Shown piece by piece: positions 47,501 to 58,998 of a stretch of DNA of 64,000 nt. The translations under genes and the position numbers were made by a program. Location: assembly GCF_028502605.1 (NCBI RefSeq), contig NC_079236.1, positions 2,790,001-2,854,000 of the forward strand, given 5' to 3'. Position 1 is the first letter of the stretch; the number at the start of each line of letters is the position of its first letter. Source of the DNA: Trichoderma breve. Its lineage: Eukaryota > Ascomycota > Sordariomycetes > Hypocreales > Hypocreaceae. Below the pieces are notes generated by a model. It did no database searches. It worked only from the letters and a program-made list of their open reading frames with translations, and was not told the DNA's origin.

Positions 47501-47915
47501 TTTCCCACTATGGTATCATAATCCTCCCCCAAACTTCTTCCCCCTTCAAATAAAGCAATTCCATTGTTGTTTTGCTCCTTCACCTGATTCACGCTTATAT
47601 AACCAAAAAGAAAAAAAAAAGTATATACAGTCTGTCTCGCTCAAAGGACGTTGGATATGTCAAAAGGCACAAACTTTCTGTCTTGGAGGCATCTTTGCCG
47701 TCCCCTGGTTTCCCATACTCTTGCTCATGAGCAATCTATATAAGAAAGGGATGAAGAAAGAAAACAAAGAACAAAACTAGCCAGCCGTTTTACAAGACGC
47801 CTATTAACCCTCCTTAGGTGCGCCGTGGCTGAAAAGGGAAAAAGAATAGTCAGAAACTGATAGAGTAGCGTATACTTCAATCATTCGAATGCGTACACTC
47901 CCTCGTAAAAGTGTG
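44564..47915. other. 3.4 kb gap without a supported gene
   Basis: Overlapping opposite frames at about 45230-45777 are GC-rich mirror images with no homology. The rest is AT-rich or pyrimidine-rich 3' type DNA; the last few hundred bases are the 3' region of the telobox gene. Confidence 0.45.
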
Positions 47916-50900
47916 TTATGAAGCCAGAGCTTGTGCAACGGCAGCCTGCAAGCCTTCCAACAAGGCGGCCTCTGCTGCGGCCTCGTCATCTTGTACGACA
48001 GTCTGGGACATGGTCGCCTCCGGTGCAGACACGAGCTTGTGCAGTTCTGTTTGCGCGGGGATGGACGCCTGCTGAGGCTGAGATGAGTAGGCTGGAGCGG
48101 GCGACGCCTGGATGGGTGTCTGGATGGGTGTCGAGATGTGCTGGGAGAGGTGAGACGGGGTTGGTGTGGAGGGTATTGTTGGGGTAGGTGAAGGATGAGC
48201 CACTGTTCCGTTTTGGAGCTGCGTGGAGGCGATCGGCGTCCCAGGCTGGCTCGGGGTTGTTTGATGGTGTTGCCCGAGAGCTGGCGAGTGGGACGGCTGG
48301 ATATGAGGTGACGACTGTGGTTGTTGATGATATTGTTGCTGAAGCGGCTGTGGGGAGAGTTGGACTTGTTGATGGTGCACTTGTGTCTGAGCTTGAGTCT
48401 GTGCAGGCATCTGCGTATGCGGCTGGGCTTGTGTCAGGGCCTGTGTCAGGGCTTGAACATGTGTCTGGGCTTGGGTCGGTGTCTGTGGAAGTTGCTGTTG
48501 TTGCTGTTGCTGCTGCTGTTGCTGTTGGAGTGGCGAGTGTTGCTGCAACTGCAACTGCGGCTGCGGCTGGGACTGAGGTCTGGGAACCTGGGGAGGGAGC
48601 TGAGTCTGTGGCCGTTGAGGTGCCAGCGGGACCGGTTGTGAGGCTTGCTGCACTGCTGCCATCTGGTGTTCGGGTTTAATCTGCGCCGTGTTGGGCAAGA
48701 TCATGCCACCACGCGAGATAGGTGCCACGTTGGCCTGCTGTGCGCTCGCCATTGATGCCGTCGGCGTGTGGTGAAGGTGTGACGTATGCTGCTGCTGCTG
48801 CTGCACCGAAGATGCCGACTGCGCTGCACTGGCTGCCTGGGCTGGCGTTACCACACTCTGACCTACGGCAGCAGCCACAGTAACCGGTGGTCTAGCTTGG
48901 TGATGAAGCTGTTGTCGCGGCTGCTGATGCGGCTGCTGTTGTTGTTGAGGCGGGTGTTGCAGTCCTCCAGCCAATGCCATGATGCCCTGCAGCTTAGCCT
49001 GTTCTTCCTCAGAGTTCATTCGTGCTCTCTCCTCAGCTTCCTTTCTTGCAGCTTGGGTTGGGGCCCGGGTCTTGAGTTCTCCTGTAACAGCTTGCAGATA
49101 ATATGGCATTTCTGAGTTGGTCTTCAAGAAGAATAGCTTCAGGTTTCGTGCCTTGTCCTTGAGCTGCACCTGTGTCCTGTCCTTTAGAATGTCGGAAATG
49201 GTTCCATTTTGACCAAATAGGGTCAGAATCTGGCTCCAGTGGGGGCCCTTGACCATATCAAGGCCGGCCATGAGTGCCTTTTCTTCCTCCTGAGTCCAAG
49301 GCCGTCGAGTGGAGTGCAGCCCTTCTCTCCTAGTATGTGCTGATGATTTGGACAGCGCTGCTTGTCGGGCTTTGTCGTAAAGAATGGCACTGGGGAATGT
49401 CTGGTTTGGTGGGAGGTTATCGGAGGATCCGGTTGGTTGAGGGGGTTGCTGCTCCGGGGCTGGCTGGCTTGCGTAGGTAGTATAGTAGGGATGATGGGAT
49501 TGGTGTTGATGAAGATGGCTTAGATAGGGTGACTGCGCGGCCATAGTCTCGGCTAGTTTTATGTGAGTACAGTTGAAAGATTAAAACAGTTTTGCAAGCT
49601 AGGGAGAGGCTTACCTGTGCTCTGAGGGACTGTAGGTTGGTAGGGAACGGCAGAAAGGCCATGCAGCGTCGTTTTGACATAATTCGACGTGCTTTCCGCA
49701 ACCAGTGCCTCCAGCTCCTTGTAGTCCGAGATGAGGTCCAGCTTGGCCCCGTTAGTTTGAGCTGCTACTGGAGCAGCTGCTTCTGCCTTTGACTCGCCAT
49801 TGACAGTCTCTGTTGGCGTCTCCGTGACTTCAACCACGGCCGGCTCTTCTACTGGGGTCTCCTCCGTCAAGCCAGCCAAAGCATTCTGCACCAAGCCCGA
49901 GGTGGTTTTTTCGAAAAATGAAGAAAGGTCGTCGAGGTCCAGTTCTCCGTCATGCGAACCACTCGGTATTGTCTCTTGATTGGCAACGTCGCTCAACAAC
50001 GCCGAGACTCCAAGTTTCTCTCCAATCTCTGTCATGGAGGCGAGTGTCGTCCTCACATGCGCTGAAAAGCTCTTCAAAACATCACCGGTGGGATATTTTT
50101 CCTTTAGAGCGGCTATCACAACACGTTAGAACCTCCTGAGAGCAGAATAAAAAAGCAAGATGGACACTACTAACCTGGCTCCTTGGTCTTGACCTCATCA
50201 ACAAGAACATCTTTTCGGGATTTGATCGAAGTTAAGAGTTCCTGTTGAGAGGCTGAAATCGGCTCGCTACTCGCATCTGCCGGCTCATTCAGTCCTTCCA
50301 GCATAATCGTCTGCACCACCTCTTCTATTGATGGCCCATCTCCGTTGCGTATTAGAAGCGACTCGATTGTCTTGTGGGTTCGGATTGCGAGGTAAAGCTG
50401 GGAGAGCCCAGAAGACAGGTCGGATAGCTGACATCGGAAAACAGCTGCGAAATGTCTATCGGCGGCAGTAAAGGAATCCAGGCCACCCTCGACCAGCCAC
50501 GTCCCAAACTTTGCAATGTTGGCTAATTCCAACAAGGTGCGAGCTTCCGCCTCTTGTATCTCCAGCTCATCGGCGGACAGCACCTGGTCGTCCGAGAAGA
50601 GCTGCCATGTCGCATCGAAGGATCGTTTTAATCGTCCGTATGAGCGCCCATATCCTGAATCTGCGTCTCCTGCTAGCTTCGACATGTCATCGATAGGCTG
50701 CTGGAGTAATATCAGTAGTAATGAAAGCGCCTGCAACCACGTTAATCCTCTGGTGAGCTGAGCGCATTGATCATATCGCATCTCATTGACGTACAAGGTT
50801 CCCTAGCGCATGCGTGTTGGCAATGCGCACGTACTTTTCCGGCTCCGACAAGAAGGATACAGGAGCTGGGCGGGCATCGGCGCCGTGTGCGTCGTCCACG

Positions 50901-51334
50901 TCCATGGGATCGCTGCCATGCGCCTCTCCGGTCTCGATATTGAACTTGCTAACCAGGTCGCCGACATTGGAGAGTGCATTTTGCACCAGCAGCGCCAGCC
51001 CATCTTCGAGGGACGTCTCTTCTTCTGTGGTAGGGTTCTCTGTTTTGGGCCTCTTGGCCTCTTGCTCACGCTCATCGTGATTGTCTTGGGCTACGTGCTC
51101 GAATGGGCGCTTCGACGCGAGCTCGGCGAGAATGCTAAAGTCGAGGGCCTCGAGACCCGTCGGCTCATGTTCATGCTCCTGTTTGATCTCTGTGCGAACC
51201 AGAAGGGAAAAGGAAACCCATTGTCAGCCACGGGAGAAAAGAAAAGAGAAGCAGCGCAGCAGCAGCAGGAGCATCATCATCTCACCTCTGGGAGAGCCCG
51301 TCGGCGCTGTCTGAACCTGCGTCGGCTCAGCCAT
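47916..51334 (-). CDS. TBF1: TRF-like telobox Myb protein (Tbf1 type) with TRFH domain and Gln-rich tail
   Basis: Complement of 47916-49552, 49615-50112, 50175-50730, 50795-51189 and 51286-51334; four introns of 62-96 bases, 1044 residues from MAEPTQVQTAP. Residues about 80-430 form a long helical region matching the TRF-homology dimerisation domain (ALSLLLILLQQPID, ARTLLELANIAKFGTWLV, FRCQLSDLSSGLSQLYLAI). Residues 582-642 are a Myb repeat, RPWTQEEEKALMAGLD to NLKLFFLK, with the telobox core VQLKDKARN (628-636) that reads TTAGGG. The remaining 400 residues are Gln/Pro/Thr-rich with QQQ tracts and TQAQ-type repeats, probably disordered. Tbf1-type proteins bind TTAGGG at subtelomeres and promoters, and in some fungi telomeres. 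The extreme low complexity of the tail makes the 3' part of the model reliable only because the frame is open throughout. Confidence 0.9.
48370..48560. repeat. CAG/CAA-type repeats coding poly-Gln in the telobox gene
   Basis: On the minus strand the stretch encodes runs such as QQQQQQQQQQQ and repeated TQAQ units. It is a slippage-prone coding microsatellite. Confidence 0.75.
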
Positions 51335-52412
51335 ATTGCCAATTGCCTCGAAACAGGCCCGTCAGGGGAGCATCTGCAAGTCTTTGCGGCCAGAAGCAAA
51401 AAGACCAAGTCGACCAGGCGCAAGGCAAACGGAATGGGAAGTCGAAATCGGTATCGGTATCGAGATCTGGGGCGAGGCCGTCCTTCGTTTCGCAATCCCG
51501 ATCTGCGGGATGATGGCGGGCGGGCGGCAGAAAATTTGCTGAGTCAGATCGATCGCCGATGCCCTTATTTCTTGCCCCGAAAAGCAGCTGCTCCGAGATA
51601 CACAATGGGCACAAGAATTAATTGGGAGGGCGCGAAATTAAATTGCGAGTCGAGAAATCGAAAACAGGCCAAAAACGGTGTTGCAGAAAAGCGGCGGCGG
51701 AGCGAGGCTGGCGTGCACCGATAAAGAAAAAAAATCCTTATCCTTGCTTCCAGCCAGTCAGCAGCGTCCAACGGCAGCTCTCTTTTTTTCACCAGAGGCG
51801 GGATAGCGAGGCACTCATTGGATGGATTTTTGTCGCTACGGATAAGGCTTTGGTGGGTAATAATTGCCTCTTGCTATTTTTTCTCTTGCGCCTACAGTAT
51901 GGCTTTTTGGCTCGTGGCTGGTGAAGGTGAAAAAAAAAGTGGTAGCGGCATTACATAATGCATCGAGATGTCACTCTTCTTTCAGTGTGCAGTGCGTGTT
52001 GATCGATGCAAGTCCCGACGGCTGAACTTTGTATGATGCCTCGGTCCAGTAAGGCAGCTGCTCTTATAAAACAAGACCATTGAGTTATTATAATGGCAAG
52101 AAACACATAAATAGAATCTTATTTTTATTCTATTAGAATTGCTCTACAATTCGTTTTTAATAAACTTCAGCTCTCAATAACTACTTCATTGTTCTTTCTA
52201 TTCATCACGCAACACCACATCCCTCTTGCCAACCAATCCCCCATTCGCATACACAAGTAGATCCCACATGTAGAATCAATAATCAGCATCTCCTAATATG
52301 AATACAATACCTATATACCATCATCTAAAACATCTTCCATCCTCACCCTAAAAAACACTTCCCTCACAAACCTCATCAATCCTACGAACAAATCCTATCA
52401 ACCCTACAAACC
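51335..52412. other. Divergent intergenic region, telobox gene / small membrane protein
   Basis: GC-rich near the telobox start, then AT-rich. No coding frame is supported although several short frames are open. It ends in the TATA and pyrimidine-rich leader of the gene at 52413. Confidence 0.45.
52310..52318 (+). promoter_or_regulatory. TATA-like element of the small membrane protein gene
   Basis: CCTATATAC lies about 100 bases before the ATG at 52413, followed by a C/T/A-rich leader lacking G (about 52319-52400), the usual arrangement for a fungal transcription start. Confidence 0.4.
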
Positions 52413-52712
52413 ATGATCGGCAAACTCCAATGCCAAACCCACACCCGCACCCCCTGGGGCCAATCCCCCCACCGCTACGACCACCGCATCCGCTACCTCG
52501 TCATGGGCCTCCTCTGCGCCTCCATCCTCGCCGTCTTCATCGTCAGCCTCGTCTTCATCGGCGACCGAGCAGTCCAAAACTACCAGCCCTCGTCACCCCC
52601 CGACGATACTCCTACGGCTTCACTTGAGCCGTTATCGACCCCAAACGCCACTAACACGAATACTACTACAAACACTTCTTCGCTGTACGTCAAGAGTAGC
52701 AGGGTTACATGA
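52413..52712 (+). CDS. Small single-pass membrane protein, 99 residues, unknown function
   Basis: An intronless frame starting MIGKLQCQTHTRTPWGQ. It has one membrane segment (YLVMGLLCASILAVFIVSLVFIG, about residues 28-50), a basic N-terminal flank (HRYDHRIR) and a Ser/Thr/Pro/Asn-rich C-terminal part with possible N-glycosylation sites (NATNTNTTTNTS). Positive charges before the segment suggest the N-terminus is cytosolic. Third codon positions are strongly C-rich through the first 60 codons, far above the flanking AT-rich DNA, which is the main reason for calling it a gene. I do not recognise a family. A small membrane regulator is possible; nothing more can be said. Confidence 0.6.
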   Translation: MIGKLQCQTHTRTPWGQSPHRYDHRIRYLVMGLLCASILAVFIVSLVFIGDRAVQNYQPSSPPDDTPTASLEPLSTPNATNTNTTTNTSSLYVKSSRVT

Positions 52713-53291
52713 CTCTTCTATATGAGACGTTGGAAGACGGAGACAAGCTGCAACTCCCAAAGGCCTCACGTCGAATAGAATGGTCACTGGTTACAAGCTC
52801 AGTTAGAATAGCGTGGCACATGGGAGCAAGCTTCGCCAATACTACATCAAAACACATCATACAATACTGAAACAGGGATATCAACAGCTGATGTACAACA
52901 TATCTTCATGCATTAAATATAAACACTGTCATGCCTCGTTACGCGGCACATGTCATGTAAAAACATCCCCTCTCCAAACATTCAGCCATCATAAAAAGAG
53001 CATTAGAGGAAGCAAGGCTAAAAGACGCAGTCAAAATGCCTGCCTCCATGTCTCGTGAATTTTTTTTTTCTTTCTCTGGATAAACCAGTTGCGTTGTATA
53101 TAAATAAGACGACATCAGCATAACCAGTCATAGAGCCAAAAACCAGCTGGGTGACAAAGGCCAAGACGCAGTCCCTCTGCTGAAAGTCGCATGGTAATAT
53201 TAAAAAGAGAAGAAGAAAGCAAGATATTAAGTAGCTGGGTATCTGATATTGGTCTGACAAATACAAATCCAAAGAGTAACATCAGCTGATC
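52713..53291. other. Convergent intergenic region
   Basis: AT-rich 3' region shared with the GH72 gene. No coding frame is supported. Confidence 0.45.
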
Positions 53292-54823
53292 TTACAAGAG
53301 GATTGCAATGGCGAGAACAGCACCGACAACACCGGCACCGAATGAAGTGATGCGCTTGTCCATGCTACCGCCGGAGGTTGTTGTTGCGCTTGATGGGCCA
53401 GAGGTAGTGGCAGAAGAAGATCCGTCGGTCGCAGTCGAAGGGGGAGCCGTAATGGCCATGGTAGTCGCGACGACGGCGCCATCGCTTGCAGTCACACTAA
53501 CAACTGTCTCTGTCGCCGTCTCCGTCTCCGTGGCCACCTCTGCCGAGTGGGTCTTGGTGTTGACGGCAAGAATCTGGCCCAAGGTAGGCAGGTCGACATC
53601 GCCGTTAACTTGCCACCAGCCACCAGCAGTAGACGTAGGGCAAGCGCGGGTAGACACCTTGCTCGGGTTGTAGTCAGACTTGTGGACGCCGGCAGGGGTG
53701 TTGGTCGCCCACTTGGACTTGAGAGCGCTGAAGTCGGGCTGCTTAGGCGTAGGAGTTCCCTTGCGCAGGAATCCACCCTCGACATCAGGGCCAGCGGGTT
53801 GACCAGCAGGGGCGTATGTGATGATTCCGTAGCTGTTCTCCTCCTGGATCCACTCGTAGATGATGGCACCACTCCAGTCATTAACCATCTGGGGGCCAAA
53901 GATGGCGTCTTGGTCATCCCATGCGCGAGGGCCAGGCACGATGCATCCAGTCTCGGAAAGGAAGATGGGGACGGGGAAGTTCTTGGCGTACAACTCCAGC
54001 TGGTCGTAGGTAGACTCGGTGTATGTGCTGGGGTCGCACCACGAGTATGAGTTGAGAGAGAAGAAGTCGACAGTCTCAGAGGAGTTGCCACCGCAAGTGA
54101 GGTAGTCTTGAAGCATGGGGCGAAGCTGCAGGATGTCGGCAGCAGAGTATCCAATGGGGATATCACGGTAGCCCTGGGCATCACGGTACGCCTTCATGTC
54201 GCGGGCAGCAGCCTTGAGGTAAGGAGCCGTGGGAGAATCATCTTTAGTAGCAATGTTCTCATTTCCAACGAAAACACCCAAAAGGTTGTCGTACTGCTGG
54301 AAGGCATCCAGGACCTCGGCATATCTTTCGAACTTTGTCTTATTCCAGTAGTTATTCTCCTATACAATTGGTCAGACAATACAATTCAAAAGACGGGGGA
54401 AAATGAGATGGGTGAATTGACGCACGGGAATAATGTAAGTATCAAAGGTATCCAGGTCAGCAAGGACGTAAATGCCGGCGTCGTCAAAAGCCTTCATGCA
54501 GCCATCATGGTCCGCCGAGGGGTCGACGTGGTACACGCGAATGGTGTTTGTTCCGAGCTCGGTCATGAGTTTGGCATCGCGCTCGCACTGGTCAGTGTCA
54601 ACGAGAGGATCCTGGGGCCTGAGCTGGTACGCAATGCCTAGAGAAGCGGTTGTCAACACATAATCATCTCTCCATCCTGAATGCTTCAGATGGCCATACC
54701 CTTGATGAAGAACTGCGAGCCGTCCTTGTTGAAGAACTTGTTTCCAAGGGCGGAAACGGGATCCAGAGCCACGACGAAGGATTTGGCGCTGGCGAGCGCA
54801 ATGGCGGCAGAAGACCAACGCAT
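53292..54823 (-). CDS. GPI-anchored beta-1,3-glucanosyltransferase, GH72 (Gel/Gas family)
   Basis: Complement of 53292-54359, 54426-54637 and 54700-54823; introns of 62 and 66 bases; 467 residues. A signal peptide ([19 protein letters not shown]) precedes [11 protein letters not shown]. The GH72 barrel has the acid/base Glu146 in FVGNENI and the nucleophile Glu248 in FLSETGC, with the family segments [25 protein letters not shown] and NSYSWCD. There is no Cys-rich CBM43 module, so it is a Gel1-like short form. A Ser/Thr-rich stalk leads to the hydrophobic GPI signal [16 protein letters not shown]. These enzymes elongate beta-1,3-glucan chains at the plasma membrane and wall. The long GA repeat upstream lies in its promoter or leader. 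Confidence 0.93.
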
Positions 54824-57057
54824 CGTGTATGAATTAGTTTGGGGTTGAGAGAGCGGTTAAGCCGAATCACTGTTCAAAACTAGAGACCAAAAAAAAGGGT
54901 CCAAGCCAAAATTGTCAAGGCAAATTAAGCAAATAAAAGCCGTCGAGGAAATCCCAAAAAGAGAGAGAAAATGCAGAGCACGGCGAATTTGTCCAACCAA
55001 AAAGACGAGTGTCCGAGTCACTGAATGAATCCCAGGGGAAAGGGGGAGACAAAAGTGAGAGCAACGTGACCCAGAGCGAGAGAGAGAGCGAGCGAGAGAG
55101 AGAGAGAAAAGAAGCGAGTGCGGTCGGACGCTCAGGCAGTTGGCAGCCAGTCAAAAGAGCGAGGCCGAACAATTAAAACCCAAAAAAAAGCACAAGCACA
55201 CACAGCTGCGACTCCGTGATGCGAGAAAGAGCGGCTGGAGAGACGGAGGAGAAAGAAGAGCGCAGATCCCGTCGACAAAAGAGCGATGATGAGATTGTTA
55301 TGGCATCGTGCAGCACCCCCATATATTTTACGAGTGAGAAGTGCCAGGCCAGTAAAAAACGAAACAAGGTTGTTGCGGATCGGGCTTCGTCCTGTGTCTG
55401 CATCGTTGCTAGCTGCCAAAATGCGGCTAGGCCGTGGGAGAAGAGTGTGGAGGGATCCAATTTGATGCTGCTAGCAGTTACGAGTGGTTTGGCGGAGGAT
55501 GCTAGCAGCATTGGATCCAGGCACGGACAGGACAGGACAGGGCTCATGGGGGTCACGAGGCAAAGGTCCATGTTTTCGATTTCTCGTGTTGCATTGATTC
55601 ATTTTCTGTACGATGCTGTGGAATGGAATCAATCAAGCCCAATTGCCATATCATCCAATTCACCAATATGGATATCAAAGACCGCATAAACATGCTCGTA
55701 AACACAAAAGGCCACCTCACCTATCAAATGCCGCCGTCTCCAAACGTCAAACAACGCCCTCATGCACCATGACATGCTACACTTTTCCTCTCTCTCCATC
55801 CCACTCGGGCAAACACAAGCGCCCAGAGCCAATAGCATCAACGCTCGCCCTCCCAAGATAACGCCAAGCGCCTCCTCGTATAAGCCCAAAGCAGCACCAC
55901 CAGCTAGCCTCCTCGTTTACGATATTCCCGCACGTCCAATCGCGACCAGGGGCCCCTCCCCTCGACTATACAGTAACGCTCGAACTCGCCTTTTACCCGC
56001 CAATGTGTCTGGCTGGGGTAGCGAAAAAAAGATAAACCTATCCGTAAAGACTAAACAGAAAAATCTGCAGCGTTTCTTTGCCCCTGACATGAAAGCGGCC
56101 GGCGCTAACGCGGTGCTAGCGAGTGTCTCATTTTATGAACACGGGTTTCTGCATGCCGGTAAGCCTTGGCTCTCGGAAAGAATTGTCACGGTCGCATTGT
56201 TTTTTGCGCGGAGAGACTGTCAGCACTGTCCTTACTGTACCTAGAGTGCTATCGATCGCCTTTCACGTGGCTTGCTGCAAGGGGCGGATATGAGGCCCTC
56301 ATATGGCATCCATGTGGTTCGGGTCCTCCCGGCGCCTGGAGCACGCTGTGGCTCATTTCCAGCAATACGATATTAATTGACGAGTCGCGGTTTATTCCAC
56401 TTGCAGCAAGCTCAGCGATAGTATGTCTACTGTAAGAGGTAAATGGTCTGTAATATATCGTATGATGCTCCCGATTTCATTTCGCCTATTAGTACCAGGC
56501 ATTCTTTTCTCTACGTCATCCCGGCAGGCGTTGTGCAAGGTAAGCTTCAAGGTTCTGTTTAAGCTACAACACTAAATGCAGTCCAGTATATATTTTGAAG
56601 CCATACCGTGGAGTTTATGGCAAAGAGATAGACGTAGGAAATAACTTACCTACTAGGAGCCAGCACCCCATATCCCATCCCAAATTTGAAGCTACATAAT
56701 TAATGGATCCTGTTCCGATACCCAAACCTTACGCACTCGCTGAGGTGCTGGATAGCAGAGTTGGGGTGCTGGCTAGCACTTCCCCAGATATAAAGCACAG
56801 ACATTGGCCACACCTTTCCTTTTGTCACGACAAGTGACATCGAAGCAAAGAGTAGAAATATTGTAATTGTAAAATGCCAGCTAGTCCAGTCTACCATGCT
56901 AAGACTCCATGAGGCTTCATTATTGTAACTCTAATATGCATCAAATCATCAACAACCCTTTCTCCTTTTTCTCCTCCTCTATAAAACAACCAAACCACAC
57001 AGAAAGAGAAGACGCCAGCACCCCCTCTTTCTTGGTTTCTCCTCTCCTCCCCTTCAT
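54824..57057. other. 2.2 kb intergenic region
   Basis: The first 300-400 bases are promoter and leader of the GH72 gene, with a GA/CT repeat at 55073-55111. The remaining sequence contains mirrored frames (55173-55689) and a 160-codon + frame (55762-56244) without bias or homology. No gene is supported. Confidence 0.45.
55073..55111. repeat. GA/CT microsatellite upstream of the GH72 gene
   Basis: GAGAGAGAGCGAGCGAGAGA-type repeat, CT-rich on the coding strand of the GH72 gene, about 250 bases before its ATG. Such pyrimidine tracts often precede fungal transcription starts. Confidence 0.7.
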
Positions 57058-58200
57058 CTACCTCATCTTCTTCGACTCCTCCGCAGACCCCGTCCTCCCA
57101 ATAAACGTCTTCATCCCCCTATCCACACCAGCAAGCTTCCTCGCAACGAGCTGCACCCCCACCGGCAACACATTATACCAATCCACCCACCGCGCGTAAA
57201 ACGGCATCGCAGCAGTAACGCCCTTGCCGCCATCAATCGCCGCCACAATCTCCTTCGTAACGTCCACGGGCTCGACCACGGGGGCGAAGAAGCTGTTTGG
57301 CGTCTGCACGCCGTAGAAGAGCGGCGTGCTGAGCTGGCCCGGCGTGACGAGCACGGTGCGGATGTCCGGGTGCGACTCGCGCAGCTCTGCGGCCAGCGAC
57401 TTGTGCAGCGCCGTGAGGCCGGCCTTTGCGGCGGCGTAGTCGGTCAGTTGCGCGGCACCTAGGTGGCCGATGACGGAGGACACGTTGACGATGGTGCCGC
57501 CGCGGCCGCCGCGGATGATGGCTGGGAGGAACGTCTTGAGGCAGTAGAAGGGACCCAGGAGGTTGGTGCCGATGCTGGTCTCGATCTCATCGATGGAGAG
57601 GTCCAGCAGCGGCTTGCCCACGACGATGGCAGCATTGTTGATGAGCACAGTAGGCGTACCAAGCTATTAGAATCCAGTCAGTCAAGAATCCCAATCTCAT
57701 CGTCTAGATCTTCATCAAACACTCACATCCTTCTCAATCTCAACGGCAACCTTGGCCACCTGCTCCTTATCGCTCACATCGCACTTGTAAAACGTCACGC
57801 CCCTCGCCTCGCCATTTTCCATCTCATTCACATCCAACACGGCCACGCTCGCGCCCCTCATGCCATACACCTCGGCCACCAGCATGCCCAGCCCGCTCGC
57901 GCCGCCCGTCACCACAATCACCTCCTCGCCCAGGTCCACCTCGCGCGGCGCGCCGTTGGCAATGCGCTGGTTGACCGCGCTCGCGATCCACATGACCGAG
58001 ATGAAGATGGCCCAGGCAATGGCGCCCACCATGGGCGGCGCCTCCCATTTGGTCGTCTGGGCGCGCAAGCATAGCGGGATCAGCCAGCAGATAAAGGGGT
58101 GGAAGATGGTGACGTTGAGGACCTTGAGGATCAGGTCGACGGACAGCGGCGCGAACCACGAGTCGTGCTGCGGCGGGCGCGAGTAGCTTGCTGGAGGCAT
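57058..58200 (-). CDS. Membrane-bound short-chain dehydrogenase (RDH/DHRS-like)
   Basis: Complement of 57058-57663 and 57727-58200, one 63-base intron, 359 residues from MPPASYSRPPQHDSW. Two hydrophobic segments at about residues 23-45 (LILKVLNVTIFHPFICWLIP) and 57-75 suggest an ER or lipid-droplet membrane anchor. The Rossmann motif is TGGASGLG (98-105). NNAA is present (INNAAIVVG), the catalytic Ser is near 220-221 (NVSSVIG), and YAAAK gives Tyr234 and Lys238. This layout matches the fungal relatives of retinol dehydrogenase 10 and 17-beta-hydroxysteroid dehydrogenase 11. It should reduce or oxidise a lipid-like alcohol or ketone; the substrate is unknown. The start is the ATG at 58200; the longer open frame upstream is leader. 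Confidence 0.88.
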
Positions 58201-58998
58201 GATGGCGGTGATTTGGTTTGTGTGGTTGATATGAGGTTTAGATGTCAGGAAAGGAGTATGTATAAAGGAGATGAAATCTGGTGCTTGAACTAAAGTGGCC
58301 GCAGTGGAGGGTATCACATGAAAAAAAAAGTACCACTGGCCCAATTCAACACCCAAAAGACAAACGCAGTAAAAATAATGACCTCAAGAATGTTGCCAAC
58401 AAACCGAATGAAAAAGAAGGATCATTACTATGCAGAAGAAAATAAAGGCGTCGACTCCAACACCCGTCAAAAACAGGAATCAAAAGCTCTTTTATAAGAA
58501 AATCAAAGTCACAGCGTCCCATCTCATGAAACCGTTTTAGCGCTCCCCCTGGGCTCCAGCTAGTCAGTTTCGCGACGCCGCAGCCTGTGCCCTGAAATTT
58601 AATTGGTCAGACGCATTTTCTTTGTCAACGCCTTTTCTTTTCGACGGATCTGGTAGCGGAGATGAGATGAAACGCCTTTGGTTGTGTCTGAGCTTTTGAT
58701 GTGCTGGAGAAGGGATTTGGGGGTGTCCATGATTGTTTCATCTTGCGGTGGAGGGCTGAAACGGCCTCTCATGATCATCTCTTCATTATGGAGTGCTTCT
58801 CATCAGTTTATTATACCAAGGTATTCATTCAGTCTAGATTTGTACAAAAATGTCCATATGCAAAGCTTATGCCGTGATGATGCCGTAACCCATGATATAT
58901 CCCAGAGCAGAGTCTATCCCAAAACCAACAAATTTATATAACCCATCAATGCCATGCCACCACACAATCGTACACGCAAAATCATGATAGATGACTTC
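58201..58998. other. Intergenic, no gene seen
   Basis: Promoter of the membrane SDR and 3' region of the Rrg9-like gene. No coding frame is supported. Confidence 0.45.

Noticed and set aside
55762..56244. 160-codon frame on +
   Set aside because: No codon bias, no recognisable motif, and it begins inside low-complexity DNA.
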